64,000 bases of DNA from assembly GCA_033032865.1 (NCBI GenBank), contig JAWHQI010000028.1, forward strand, positions 3,925,001-3,989,000, in the 5' to 3' direction. Positions 11,706 to 22,413 of the stretch are shown piece after piece. The position numbers and the translations under genes are program-made. The notes beneath the pieces are model-generated. The model saw only the letters and a program-made list of their open reading frames with translations, did no database searches and was not told the DNA's origin. How positions within the stretch are numbered: the first letter of the stretch is position 1; each line of letters opens with the position of its first letter. Origin of the DNA: Dactylorhiza incarnata. Taxonomy: Eukaryota > Streptophyta > Magnoliopsida > Asparagales > Orchidaceae.

Positions 11706-13023
11706 AAGAAGAAGAAGAAGAAGAAGAAGAAGAAGAAGAAGAAGAAGAAGAAGAAGAAGAAGAAGAAGAAGAAGAAGAAGAAAGAGACCACTGAGGCGGA
11801 GGAGAAGAAACAATAGATCGCGGAAAAAGGGAAGGAGAAGGAAAGAGAGGAGACCGAGAAAGATCTCGGAGAGGGGTAAAAGAAAAAAAGCGATTCAGCT
11901 TAAGAAGGAGAAGGCTGCGCTGACCGCCGGTCTGACGGAGCTTTCTGCCGGTCAAGACGCCGAGCTAAGCAAGGTTGCGGCAGATCATGTTGAGGCCATC
12001 ACTGTTTTGCGAATTGGTAAGGTCAAAGAGATCGTGAGACCGCCAATCTCCCTTTCTTCCCTATTTATTCGACCTTAATCTCCAAAAGAAAAGTGTGAGA
12101 TCATCATCATTGAAATAGATGATATTCTCATTAGTAATGCAGAGTTAAAAAGAAGAAGGAAAGAAGGGGAGAGATCGCAGAAAAGGGAGTTGGAAAGAAT
12201 GAACCTGGAGCACTTTAGAGGATCAGACCGCCTTTTGCTGACCGCAGACACCGCGGTCACTAAGGAAGTAAAAAATCCTTTACCTGACTGCGGTCTCCCC
12301 TTCTTTCCAAGTATACTTTCTGCTTGATCTCTTTTACATTTTGAGTACTTACAATTAAGCTGATAATTCTTTCTTTCGCCCGCAGGTGATGAATAGGTTG
12401 AAGCGATCTCTGAGGAAGGGGAAATCCAGCAAGCGTTGACGATCCCTCCGCAGTTCGTGGATTTTCTCAAACCTATCTTTGAGGATGTTTTTGTTATGCG
12501 GGCTCGGGAGCGATCGCTAGAGGATCAATTGTGGTCTCGAAAGTGGGCGCTGACTGATCAACTGCGATCTCAAGAGCGGACACTGACTGAACAAATGCGA
12601 TCTCAAGAGCGGGCGCTGAATGATCAACTCAAAACCCAGGCCGTTGATTCTGAAGCGAAGTTGCACGCAGTTCATAAAGAGTGCGATAAGAGGGTTGTCG
12701 AACTCACTAAATCGCTCCAGAAATTTGAAAAGGATACAGAATACTACAAAGAGAAGGTCGTCGTGCTTGCCACTGAGATCGCCATACAAAGAGCGGGCCC
12801 AGCTCAAATGTCAAGGCGTTCAGGAACCTTTGGCGGTCGTCAAGAGGAGAGACCGTATTCTGAAATTATTTTGGTGCCTCTAGAGCAGGTGGATAGAAAT
12901 GCTGCTAAAATTCATAAGGCGGCGATGTCAGCACATCAAAGTTTGGCGGCCACACTGATGGTGGTCAACGAGATGCAAGACATCGCTGTTTTCATTGGAA
13001 GAAAGCAACGGGCAAGGAGATGA
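10584..13023 (+). pseudogene. Antisense gene A of the Tat element (Lys/Glu-rich coiled-coil protein), broken
   Basis: I do not recognise the protein. Plus-strand coding can be followed through three inferred exons: about 10584-11255, 11396-12016 and 12386-13023, with GT-AG introns at 11256-11395 (GTAAGT...CCCAG) and 12017-12385 (GTAAGG...CGCAG). The first exon is basic and Ser/Lys-rich, with in-frame TAG stops near 10974 and 11080. The second is a Lys/Glu coiled coil swollen by a GAA microsatellite. The third (reading IPPQFVDFLKPIFEDVFVMR) has heptad-like repeats of LRSQERTLTEQ type and a long C-terminal coiled coil, ending TGA at 13021-13023. An AATAAATAATG poly(A)-like signal follows near 13090. 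It lies antisense between integrase and the 3' LTR. An alternative start is the Met at about 10641. Confidence 0.6.
11455..11800. repeat. GAA/AAG microsatellite inside antisense gene A
   Basis: A near-pure AAG run at about 11678-11782 (around 35 units) is flanked by imperfect GAA/GGAAGA triplets from 11455. It creates long poly-Lys, poly-Arg, poly-Glu, poly-Leu and poly-Ser frames on both strands that are not genes. Pure triplets keep the host frame open. Confidence 0.9.
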
Positions 13024-13324
13024 ATTTCTTTCTTCTTTCTTTTAAGCGGTCTCTGGACGATAAGCTTGAAACTATTTGAAATCGTTTGTAATAAATAATG
13101 TTGATGCTTTTAATTTCCTTTTATGCGGTCTCTTTGATATTGTGACGTCGAACTCTTCTATTTTCCTTTACATATTTTGACTTGATGCTTGTGATGGTGC
13201 GGTCTCAATTCCTTGAGATCGACTTTGTTGTTTGTTATTTTCTCACACTATGCAGGTTTGGCGGTCTGAGATAATCGATGGGCGGTCTCGATGCTAGTCA
13301 TCATTATGAAATCATTCCTTACCT

Positions 13325-13335
13325 TCTATAAATAG
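13325..13335 (+). promoter_or_regulatory. TATA box of antisense gene B
   Basis: TCTATAAATAG lies 71 bp upstream of the ATG at 13406 and about 300 bp after the end of gene A. The spacing suits a start site near 13360. The ATG at 13337 is too close to the box to be the initiator. Confidence 0.55.
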
Positions 13336-14408
13336 CATGACTCATAATCAGATCTTCACGCTTTCACTGAATTCTCTGCTAGCCCGGTCTCTGCGATCTC
13401 TAAAAATGGTGTCCGCGCGAGCTGCTGGTGTTGAGACTTTTATAGTTGCCAATCACAAACCATGCAGGCTTTCTAGAGATGAACATGTGGCTTTTTTGGA
13501 GAAGCACAGGATCCAGAATCAATTTGTTGTGCGGCTTCCAGCAGAAGATGAAGGCCTAAATTTTGGTGCTGAAAATAAGCTCATTATCCCAATCGATCAC
13601 TTCGAATGCGGTCTGATGCTCCCCTCCCTTAGGAGTTTCTGCAGGTGATGGAGTATTATGATGTTGTGTTTGGGAAACTTCCATCAAACTCCATCCATCT
13701 CATGTCTATTTTCATCAGCTATCTGAGATTGGCAAGGATCAGATTCTCCATCGATCTGTTCCGCGCCACCTTCACAATGAAGGCTCTGAAAGAAGGAAAA
13801 AAGAAAGGAGAATTCAAAGGATTAATGTACTTTTAATGCAAAGGAATTAAAGTATTAAACCTCACAAATAATATCCCCTCTTCCACAGAGAGGTTCTTAG
13901 TCTTTGAAGGCGATTTAGGTGATCTCAAAACATTGTCGTCATGTCGGGGAGAAAGTACTTTCAGAAAACCTAAAGCGGTCTCAGAGGGCGAGCTCAAGAT
14001 CTTAGCCTTCCTGGCCAACAAACGCCTCAACCTCTGACATTATCTGGCGTTCTTGCCTGAGATCGCTGAGATCGCGTCTGAAGACAGTAAGCAACTTCAC
14101 GCGGTCTCATTATTATTTTCCTTTGTTCTTTTTTTCTGATTGTATTATTTCTTTTAGTGAGCTGAGCGGTCCCAACAAGCGACCTTGTGACGCCAACTAA
14201 AGAAGTCCTCACCCAGAGGGAGATGAGGCAAAGGTGAGACCGCAAGCGGAATATGAACAAGACCACTCAAGAATCTGAGTCCACCAGCGAATCCTTTCCC
14301 TTGATTGGGTTCTGCGATAAGATGAAAGACACAAAGGGCAAGCCCCTTCTGAAATGGGACAAAAAAGGAAAGAGCGTGAAATTGTTCATTGCCCTTCCTC
14401 ATTTGGGC

Positions 14409-14413
14409 GGGAA
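14409..14413. repeat. Left target duplication GGGAA of the second solo LTR
   Basis: GGGAA is repeated exactly at 16071-16075. Removing the insert restores the reading frame of antisense gene B, confirming the borders. Confidence 0.88.
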
Positions 14414-16070
14414 TGAAAGTGCACAGTGTGCCTCTGAGAATTCTCTAGAGGGGGTGAATAGAAATTTAAAGTCTTTTCTATCCTAACTTTGCATACAATA
14501 AAAATACTAAGGTATTATGCTTCAGCAACACCAAACATATAATAAAATAAATGTTGTAAATGTAAAACAGAAAATTGTAAGCAATATGGGACAGCACAGA
14601 AAATTAACACACACAGAAGACACAGATTTTATAGTGGTTCCCTAAAATGTGGGTACTCCACTCTTCTGCCACCAGGTAGGAATGCACCACCTGTGCCTGA
14701 GTCTTTTGATAAGGAGACTCTTAGAACCAAAGATCTTTTGATAAGGAGATCATGAACCACATATCTTTTGATAAGGAGATCTTGAACCATATATCATTTG
14801 ATAATGAGATCTTGAACCACAGATCTTTTGCTAAGGAGATCTTGAACCACTGAATCCTTTGGAAGAGGGATTCTTAAAACTCTGTACAAGTGAAGGGAAT
14901 AAGAAGGAGAAGAAAAGAATTTTGTTCTCAGAATTCTTCAGAAGCTTTGTTGATGCTTCTCTCTTGCTTTCACTGGATCTGATTTGATAAACCCTTGCTT
15001 ATGATAGTGATGATAAGCAATGGTTATTTTGCTTGATCCTTTATCTCTCTACTCTTGTAGTAGTTCTGCTGCTATATGATATTGAAGAAGAAGCAACAGA
15101 TGGTTTTTCTGTGCAGAGTATGTTCTTCCGTAAATCTATCTGCTCGGGTTGTTTGGAGGAAGAAGAAGAAGAAGAAGAAGAAGAAGAAGAAGACCTTGGT
15201 CGACAACAGAGAAGTTTGTAATACATGCTCTATGTTTCTTTCTCCTCTTCTCTTTTTACTTATTGTCCATCATTGAATTTGAATTTGTTTCCTCTTTTGG
15301 ATTGTCCTGAAAAGGTATATCCTTGGGCAATTTTATCTTTCTTTCTTCTTTTGTTCATGACACGTCTATTACATTCTATTTCATTCCAAGAAAGCTTTTG
15401 CTCTTCTCGAATACTCCTTTCCTTTATTGGCAACAAATTAGCCGTTGGACAACTGTCTTCAGAATGGTAGACCTTCTGAAAAGGTATTAGAAAGACAACT
15501 GGAAAGAATTCCTTATTCAAATTGTATTCGACGTTGCGTCGACTTCATCAATCTTCATGTCGACGCACCTCTGAGTTCTTATCGATGTAGCTTTGAATTT
15601 CTTCTTAGCTTTGGCTGAACTCAGATGTCGACGTTACTTCGATTACTTATCGACGTACCCATCGAGTTGAAGCCTTGGACTTGATCTCTTAAATTTGGCG
15701 TCGAGTTGAAGTCGAAGTTGCATCGACTTCTTGGATGGCTTCGACAAGCTCTTTATTCTACGTCGAGTTCCTTTCGACGTTGCGTCGACTTGACTTTATA
15801 ATTCAACAGGCTAATTGACTTGCTTCAATTTCTAGTCAGAGTTGCGTCGATATCAAGTCGAAGTTGCGTCAACTTGTATTCGACGCAAGTCTTAACTTAA
15901 CTGATTTTAAGCTTGTCTTGACTTGGTCTTGATACTCTAAGATGAGTATGACATCCTAGGACATATAATGACCAGATTACCCTTACAATACAATGTGGGT
16001 AATAATCCTAAGATGTAAAATCACTTATAATTAATTTGTTAAGTTAAATCAAAAGGGGTTTTTCCCAATA
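14414..16070 (-). mobile_element. Solo LTR, Copia SIRE-like family A, inverted
   Basis: It is the inverted relative of the 4930-6542 LTR: on the minus strand it starts TATTGGGAAAAACC (TG mutated to TA) and ends CTTTCA. Both share TTTGATTTAA, CCTAGGATGTCA and GTTGCGTCGA-type motifs. Length is 1657 bp with GGGAA duplications and no interior. The conserved C-tract site here has only 5 C (seen as GGGGG at about 14451). A (GAA)n run lies at about 15159-15192. The frame 15033-15221 and other short ORFs inside it are LTR sequence, not genes. Confidence 0.9.
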
Positions 16071-16785
16071 GGGAAGTTGTCACGCCATGCTGATGCGGTC
16101 TCTTCCATTTTATATGGCGAGCTCAATGTCAGAGAGGCCTACGCCACAGATCCTGATAGGCTTCCAGATATGGTTGCGCAAACATTGGTCAGAAGTTTGG
16201 TTCTCAACCACCACATGGGTTGGCCTCTCCGCAGGGGCATAAAAGACATTGATACTTTGCAACACAAATTAAAGGTAAAGACACCTTACCTACAATCTTC
16301 AGTTTCTCCGCGCGACCTAACATACTTCCTTTTTCCAGGAATCGAATAAATTGATAAAAAAGGCTTATCATGTTGACAACCCTGCCTTTCAGATGGTGAT
16401 GTGGAAGCATTTAAAAGGCGCATTTGATACAACCATCAATCGTCTCCGCGGTCGTGGCGGTCTCTCCTCTGAACATGAAGGAGTAACATTTGCTGATCTC
16501 TTTCCAGGGATGGCGCAAATGATTGATGAGGCGCCTACCACTTCTGCTGAGACCGACAAAGAAGATGAAGAGGTAGAGATTGCTTCAGATGCTGCTAAGG
16601 AAAGCGAACACACCCCACTGAGTAGAAGCCAATATGCTCCAGGTGATGAATTAAGTTTGGCGGCGGGCTCTAGTTCTAGATCCAAAATTTCTCGCAGAAG
16701 CTCGGATAATTCCTCAGAGGAGACCGCTTCATCATCATCAGAAGAGCGATCTCCAAAGAGGCGGAAGGGCGACTCAGAGGAATGA

Positions 16786-17279
16786 AGATCATCTCTTGGC
16801 TGATTTTCCTTCGTTTACTCAAAAGTGTAATTGCCAGTTTTGAGACCGCGCGACCTTTGTATATTACAAAGAATTAAATGAAAAAGCACTTTGTGTACCT
16901 TTATTTATCTTCTGTGAATGAATATATTTTTTGTATCGATCTCTATACTTGTTCAATTTATAGCTGTGTTATATCCTTCAATGCGGAAGAATCAGTCTCA
17001 TCATAATTCGCAATTAGTTAAAATCGATCTCGATAAATGTCGATCATCCACTGGATTTTTATGATAAGAAAATTACTTTCATATGTGTGATCTCCTGCTT
17101 TAATGAAATATCATCCTTATTTGATCTCACTTTAAGTGTTGTTGAGCATAATAAACCTTTGTTAATATAGAACAAGTCACTTTCAGCTTAAAGACTAACA
17201 GATAATCAGAAGTGGCGATCTCCAACGATGATTCTCCTGTTATTTATGAATGACGATCTCAGAGTATCTCGTGATCTTG
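16786..17279. other. Non-coding spacer of the Tat element after antisense gene B
   Basis: AT-rich sequence with scattered GCGATCTC and GACCGC motifs and AATAAA-like signals near 16870-16930. No gene, RNA or terminal repeat is recognisable. It is probably the 3' untranslated part of gene B and the start of the repeat region. Confidence 0.4.
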
Positions 17280-17870
17280 AATATTCCAGACCGCCCTTTA
17301 GCGGATGATATAACTGAAAAATTCTTAGATAATTTTATCTCAAAGATACGACGGCGGTCTTAATTTCTCAAGACCATTCCTTAATATATGGGATACAAGA
17401 TAAAAACTGGGGAGCAGTTTCAATCATTTCAGACCACAATTTCATAGAAAAAGATCAGGAAAGTTTTTGACGACGATCTCAAAACTCTCAGACCGCCAAT
17501 TATAAAGATGTATAACAGAAATCCTTAGATGATAGTCTCAAATCTCCCAAAATATTTCTCATCAGAGAAGTATATATGAAAATCCAAGGTGGCGATCTTA
17601 AGTGATCCAAATTGCCTCTTTAAAGAATAGATTATGAAGAATTCTAGGCGGCAGTCTTAAGTGCTCCAGACCGCCCCTTAACTGAAATAGAAAAAAAAAT
17701 ATCAGGCGGCGGTCTTAAATGCTCCAGACCGCCCCTTAACTGAAAAAGATATATATAAAAGATACCAAGCGGCGGTCTTAAATGCTCCAGACCGTTCCTT
17801 AATAAGACGGAGAGGACCTGAACTGACGGTCACAAAATTTTCAGACCGCCCTTCCTTAATAGAAAAGTGA
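17280..17870. repeat. Diverged tandem repeat, about 65-70-bp units built on CCAGACCGCC
   Basis: About eight units share GGCGGTCTTAAATGCTCCAGACCGCC or decayed forms of it (quoted here only as the parts GGCGGTCTTAAATGC and TCCAGACCGCC), followed by CCTTAACTGAAA and an AT-rich linker. The clearest copies are at about 17660-17800. Each GGCGGTCT/AGACCGCC pair is an inverted repeat, so each unit can form a short hairpin. It lies in the 3' region of the Tat element. Confidence 0.75.
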
Positions 17871-17884
17871 GAGAAATAGAGAAG

Positions 17885-18312
17885 ATAACCTTGATGGTCA
17901 AGAGAAGAAGAGGTATCTAAACCAAAATGATCGAAAGGGCAGGTGTGATTTTGTCGAAAAGCTTACCGACATTGCTTTCCTCAAGAGATCATTAAGATTG
18001 TAATACCTTAGAAAGAAATATGGCCCTTGATGGTCAGAAGAGAAGGAATGTATAAATCAAAATGATCAAAAGGGCAGGTGTGGTTTGCTGCGGGGTCTCT
18101 CCGGCATTGCTTTCCTCAATAGATCATTAAGATTGTAACAACTTAGCCACTTCAGAGCTAGTCAATGGTCATAGATACTCCTGATCATTCCTTTTCGCTA
18201 TCCTTACACCAATGAGTATTCGGGAGTACAAAGCAAAATGATCAAAAGGACAGGTGTGGTATGCTGCAAGAGCTCTCTGGTATTACTTTCCTCAAATGAT
18301 CATTAAGACTAA
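17885..18312. repeat. Three tandem units of about 130-160 bp (AATGATCAAAAGGGCAGGTG)
   Basis: AAAATGATC(A/G)AAAGG(G/A)CAGGTGTG recurs near 17925, 18060 and 18236. Each is followed by ATTGCTTTCCTCAA and GATCATTAAGA about 50-75 bp later, and the first two are preceded by TTGATGGTCA. It is non-coding and adjacent to the shorter repeat block, together forming the variable 3' region of the element. Confidence 0.75.
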
Positions 18313-18672
18313 AACAATGTCCTGTAATGCATGACAGAGCTAAACATTCACCTAGACCTCCCTTGATGCAGGGGTGTGTCAGATGTCAACAAGGACCCAG
18401 TATCCTAAAGTTCCTCTGCATGAGCTTGGCGAGCTACTGCTACACAAGATGCGAAATCTCCCCGCTATATGTGGTCAAGGTAGATTTACATCTCAAGCTT
18501 CAAGTCGAGGGGGCATCAAGTAGGATCCGTCGATATCCCGCTGGGTAGGATTTTAGCTTTGGCAATAATTAGCCTTGATGTTTCCCTTCATATATAGAGA
18601 ATACAATAGATTTACATTTTTATCAGAATATTTTGTAAAAGAAAATGACAAGAATTAGGAAGACAAGGACAA

Positions 18673-19703
18673 TTAAGAAAAGAAACGCTTCAAGTCATCC
18701 CCGCTCCAGGTGTGTGATAGCTCTTCCCATTCATAAGTCTGGAGACGGTAAGCACCGTTCTTGAGCACTTCTTTGATAATGAATGGTCCTGCCCAATTTG
18801 GATTGAGCTTTCCAACAAAGCCGGATCTTACTGTTGCGTCTACTTTCTTCAAGACTAAATCACCAACAGCGAATTCTTTTATTCGCACATTCTTGTCAAA
18901 ATACTTGGTCATTCTTCTTTTGACTTCCTCTTGTCTGATGATTGTTGTGTCCCTTAATTCTTCAATAAGATCGAGGCTACACCTCAGCTCTTCATCATTC
19001 CCTTCCATCCAACTGTCTTCATTTTGCAAACTCTTGGGCTCATCACTTCGAATTCCGCTGGAATGAGAGCTTCTGACCCATGAGATAGTTTGAAAGGAGT
19101 CTCTCCAGTTGCTGAGGTCGGAGTTGTCCTTAAAGCCCAAAGAACCGAAGATAATTGATATGCCCAATTACCTTGAATGTTTCTACTTTCTTATTCAAAA
19201 GATTGATGATTAATTTATTAGCTACTTCTACTTGCCCATTACTCCTTGGATGATGAACCGATGCAAATCGCAGCTCGGTGCCAATTTGATCACAGAAGTT
19301 TATCAAATCAGAATTATTGAACTGAGGACCGTTTTGGGTGATAATTGCCATTGGAATCCCATGTCGACACACGATCTCTCCTCAAATGAAGTTCTTCACA
19401 ATCTAGGTAGTAGTTTTGCCAACGCTTTTGCTTCTACCCATTTGCTGAAGTAGTCGATCATAACTAAAACAAACCGGCGTTGTCCACTAGCCATAGGAAA
19501 AAGGCCCAATTAAATCCATTCCCCAAACTGCAAATGGCTATGGAGTTGCTATTGATCTGAGTTGTTGAGCTGGCTGATGCTGAAGAGGAGTAAACTTCTG
19601 GCATTGAAAACACTTCTTTGAGTACTTCTCGGAATCTTTCCTCATTTGAGGCCAGAAGTAACCTTGCCTCAAAATTCTTTTCTCCAAAGTTTTGGCTCCT
19701 GAA
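18673..19703 (-). pseudogene. Tat element integrase, decayed
   Basis: Reading right to left, the zinc finger ends KKCFQCQKF, followed by a stop replacing Trp just before FAVWGMDLIG. The core shows MDLIG, then IITQNGPQF, where the second catalytic Asp of the usual TDNG motif is Gln, and NGQVEVANK. The C-terminal part has KYFDKNVRIKEFAVGDLVLK and FIIKEVLKNGAYRLQ, the conserved post-core block of Tat and related gypsy integrases, and ends near 18673. The zinc-finger part is cut by the outer Copia element at 19704; the sequence left of the cut continues the RNase H-integrase linker at 39475. Confidence 0.88.
19699..19703. repeat. Left target duplication CTGAA of the outer Copia element
   Basis: CTGAA is repeated exactly at 39475-39479. 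The integrase coding frame on the two sides joins across it. Confidence 0.9.
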
Positions 19704-20845
19704 TGTTGGATCTTGAGGCGCCCTTAGAGGGGGGGTGAATAAGGGTTTTTGAAAACTTTTGTGTTTTTCCAAGAAGTGAATAGAATCAAAAGTAAAAAGA
19801 TAGAAATAAGAAATGAAATAAATTTTATTGAACTTGAAAAGACATGATTATCATTTATAAAATTAATTGCAAAATCTGATCTCTATGACACTAAAAATCA
19901 AAGCGAATAATATGAAAACTCTTTTTGTTTTCTATACCGACACTTCTCCCTAAGAACCGGTTGGCTTTAGCCGATCTATCCCCAGATACAGCCTCAAGCC
20001 GCTCTAGTCTTTCTATCCCTAGAAAAGGCCTCGAGCACCCCCTAGATCTACTCCCTAGACGTAGTCGCCAACACGAGGCAAATTCCTCTCTAAGTCCTAC
20101 CCAGGCCTAGTCGCCAATACGAGGTGAATTCATGAAACGATTACAAAGATAAAGGTGTTACAATATAACAAACAAATGTAAAAAAACTCCCTATTAGGTA
20201 ATCTGAAGGAGACGACGAAGAATCGCTGAAGATTATTGAAGTCGATGCATGCGTTCTTCTCGTTGAGTTAGCGTTGATCCAAGCCTCCTTTGATTCCTTC
20301 TTTTGAAATTGAGTGGGAGATCCTTTGTGATCTAGAAATACGACCCTCACAAATAATTCAGAGTGCTGGAATAAGACTCCTTGGCATGGCTCGTTGAAGA
20401 GAACGAATGCCACCTATTTATAGGACTGGAAGCTAACGGCGGCGTTAAGGCTAACGTCAGGTGTTGACTCGGTATAGAAATAATTTGATGGCTCGGGTCT
20501 TCAAAATGGGAAGGAGATTATGCATCTTTGGAAACATTCATTTTAGGCAACCTTAACGCTGACGTTGAGTCTAATGCCTGGCGTTAAGCCAAATCATTCC
20601 TAAAGTGCTCCTTCGATCATGACAGCTTCCCTCTATGGCATATTTGTCGAGTGTCAATGTTGGCGTTAAGTCCTAACGCCTGGCGTTAGGCCACTATCAT
20701 TATTTTAGCTTGTGGGCAATTTCGGACCAACAATGTAGCATCCTAGTGTCAATATAGTTCATACATGCATGCTAAAAACACAATGACAAACAAGTAGGAT
20801 TTGTTATTCTCAAATCAAAGAGATGCGAAAAACTTTGTTCCAACA
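19704..20845 (-). repeat. Outer Copia 3' LTR
   Basis: 1142 bp. It is near-identical in layout to 38305-39474, with scattered substitutions and a missing block of about 20 bp near 19755. A minus-strand TATA (TATAAATAG, plus 20414-20422) and a cluster of AACGCC/GGCGTT palindromes at about 20430-20700 are present. The 61-codon frame 19925-20110 recurs in both LTRs but looks like untranslated sequence. Confidence 0.9.
20430..20700. repeat. Palindromic GGCGTTA/TAACGCC cluster in the outer Copia LTR
   Basis: Variants of TAACGCCTGGCGTTAGG recur about six times (AACGGCGGCGTTAAGG, TAACGCTGACGTTGAG, TAACGCCTGGCGTTAGG), each a short imperfect inverted repeat with a CpG. The same cluster lies at about 39050-39310 in the other LTR, and a single copy at about 35381-35396 inside the element. 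Confidence 0.7.
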
Positions 20846-20860
20846 ATCTACCCTTTTTGA
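20846..20860 (-). promoter_or_regulatory. Polypurine tract of the outer Copia element
   Basis: On the minus strand ATCAAAAAGGGTAGAT precedes the LTR start TGTTGG. This closely resembles the AAAAGGGGGAGA tracts of SIRE-type elements and fixes the inner border of the 3' LTR. A second purine-rich run, AACAAAAGGGGGAG on the minus strand, lies at about 21090-21105. Confidence 0.65.
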
Positions 20861-22408
20861 TAATAACAAATCCAATAGAGATAAATCAAATTCATATATA
20901 AGAGATGTGTTTTTAGAAAGATATATGATACTAAACAATATAGAGATAAGAGTTATAATTATAATTTGGTAAATTGTGCTCCCCCTACTTAAGTGCTCCC
21001 TCTTAGTGTATGCTCCCATAAACTAGATTCATGCTCCCCTTTAAACTAGTGAATCATACTCCTTTAATCATTAAGATTTATCATTTTATTCTCCCCCTTT
21101 TGTTATTAGCAAAAGTGAGTGGAGTGAAACCAAAACTAGAATAATGAAGACAAAAGTTGGGACAAACTAAGAGAGGATAGGAGTTTTGTTTTAAGCATAA
21201 AGTATGTCATGATCGAGCTAAGAGAGATATACTTGAGTAATAATCATCCCATGTATTTTACCAAGCCATTCTTCCACATGTTAGAAAATAATGAACAAAA
21301 GAGTTTTAAAAAAAATACAAGTGAAGGAGAGACCTTAGAAATAAGCATGATAAAGCATGATAAAAATACATGATCAAATCAATAATGCAGAAAGACAAAA
21401 CAAAGTTACTAAGATTAATATTTTTGTAAAAAATATTTTTGTTTTGATTTGACTCTTCCAACAATATGTCTTTGTAAAATATATATGTCTACATTTGAGC
21501 ATTAATTTTGAGAATTTTTCATAACTAATAGGCAAGCATGATTTGACATATTCAAAAAGATAAGAGCTACAATGTTATTAATTTGTATCTCAAGTACAAA
21601 AAAACATTGTAGAAATCATGCATTGCAATCTAGTGTTATTACTTAAGTTTTTAGAGAATCATGTAAATATGCATTAGGATCAAATTCTCATGAGTAGAAG
21701 CCTTATGAAAAAAATGATGTGTGCATAAAAGTGTTTTGATAAGAGTATACAAGTGAAATAATCAAAACACATGACATATGTGATGAAATAGTAAAATAAT
21801 ATTAAGATTGTAATCTTATAATTACTTTCACACATCAATTTTAGAATGAAATTTCAAAGCACAATAAAATAGTACAACTACCAAGGTGCTTCCCCCACAC
21901 AATGATCATTAAGACTTATTAGGGAGCGAAATATTGCTTGGGGATCACAAGCATTTTTATAAAAAAAATAATTTTGAGTGATCTGGTGTACCAATAGAAG
22001 TGATAAAGAAAGTGTGTTTGCACAAGACACTTTACAATTCTTTTCAAGACACTCAACCTCACAATGCTCATTAAGTCTTATCATGAGGGTGAGTAGTGCT
22101 TGGTAGAGTTATCTTTGTCATTTTATTTCATAATTTTAATTTTGGTACAAAGGTCTCTGAATTCACTTATTTTTGCAAACACTAACATTATTGAAATTAC
22201 ACTTCTATATGTGCAAGAAATTTATTGTTTGAAAAAAGGTGTAGGAAATTTAGATACACAATTTAATATGTTAAAACTATTACACTACACAATCATGCAC
22301 ATGTAGATTACCAAAAGAGTGAGTGAATGAATCATTGATTAACATAAACCATTACTCATACTTAGAGGCATTCTAAGCAATCTTTACATAATTTTCTATT
22401 GACCATTT
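20861..22408. other. Outer Copia interior, 3' part, AT-rich and non-coding
   Basis: No domain is recognisable on either strand. The short frames (20810-21019, 21878-22084, 22100-22306) have no conserved motif. Repeated CATTAAG(A/T)CTTAT-type words occur near 21905 and 22070. It is the region that would hold a spacer or env-like ORF in a full SIRE element; none is visible. Confidence 0.5.
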
Positions 22409-22413
22409 CATTG

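Larger units (their letters stand above)
13406..16785 (+). pseudogene. Antisense gene B of the Tat element, Transposase_28-like (PF04195), broken
   Basis: The start is ATG 13406 (reading MVSARAAGVETF). The block IDHFECGLMLPS, then after a one-base frame change MEYYDVVFGKLPSNSIHLM and FISYLRLARIRFSIDLFRA, resembles the PF04195 'putative gypsy-type transposon' domain of plant mobile-element proteins; its biochemical role is unknown. Coding continues as NKRPCD (14180s) and KLFIALPHLGG (14380s). It is cut by a solo LTR, resumes in the same frame at 16076 (KLSRHADAVSSILYGE), has a small intron 16275-16338 (GTAAAG...TCCAG), and ends in an acidic Ser-rich tail with a KRRKGDSEE end at 16785. A second intron near 14089-14156 is likely. 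Stops occur near 14034 and 14205. It is antisense to the pol gene. Confidence 0.7.

Noticed and set aside
11304..12078. Poly-Leu, poly-Ser, poly-Phe, poly-Lys and poly-Arg frames around 11.4-12 kb
   Set aside because: These are the frames of a (GAA)n microsatellite; only the Lys/Glu frame belongs to antisense gene A.
19925..20413. 61- and 90-codon frames repeated in both outer Copia LTRs as a conserved small gene
   Set aside because: Conservation is explained by the LTR pair being copies of each other; the frames overlap the TATA region and show no domain.
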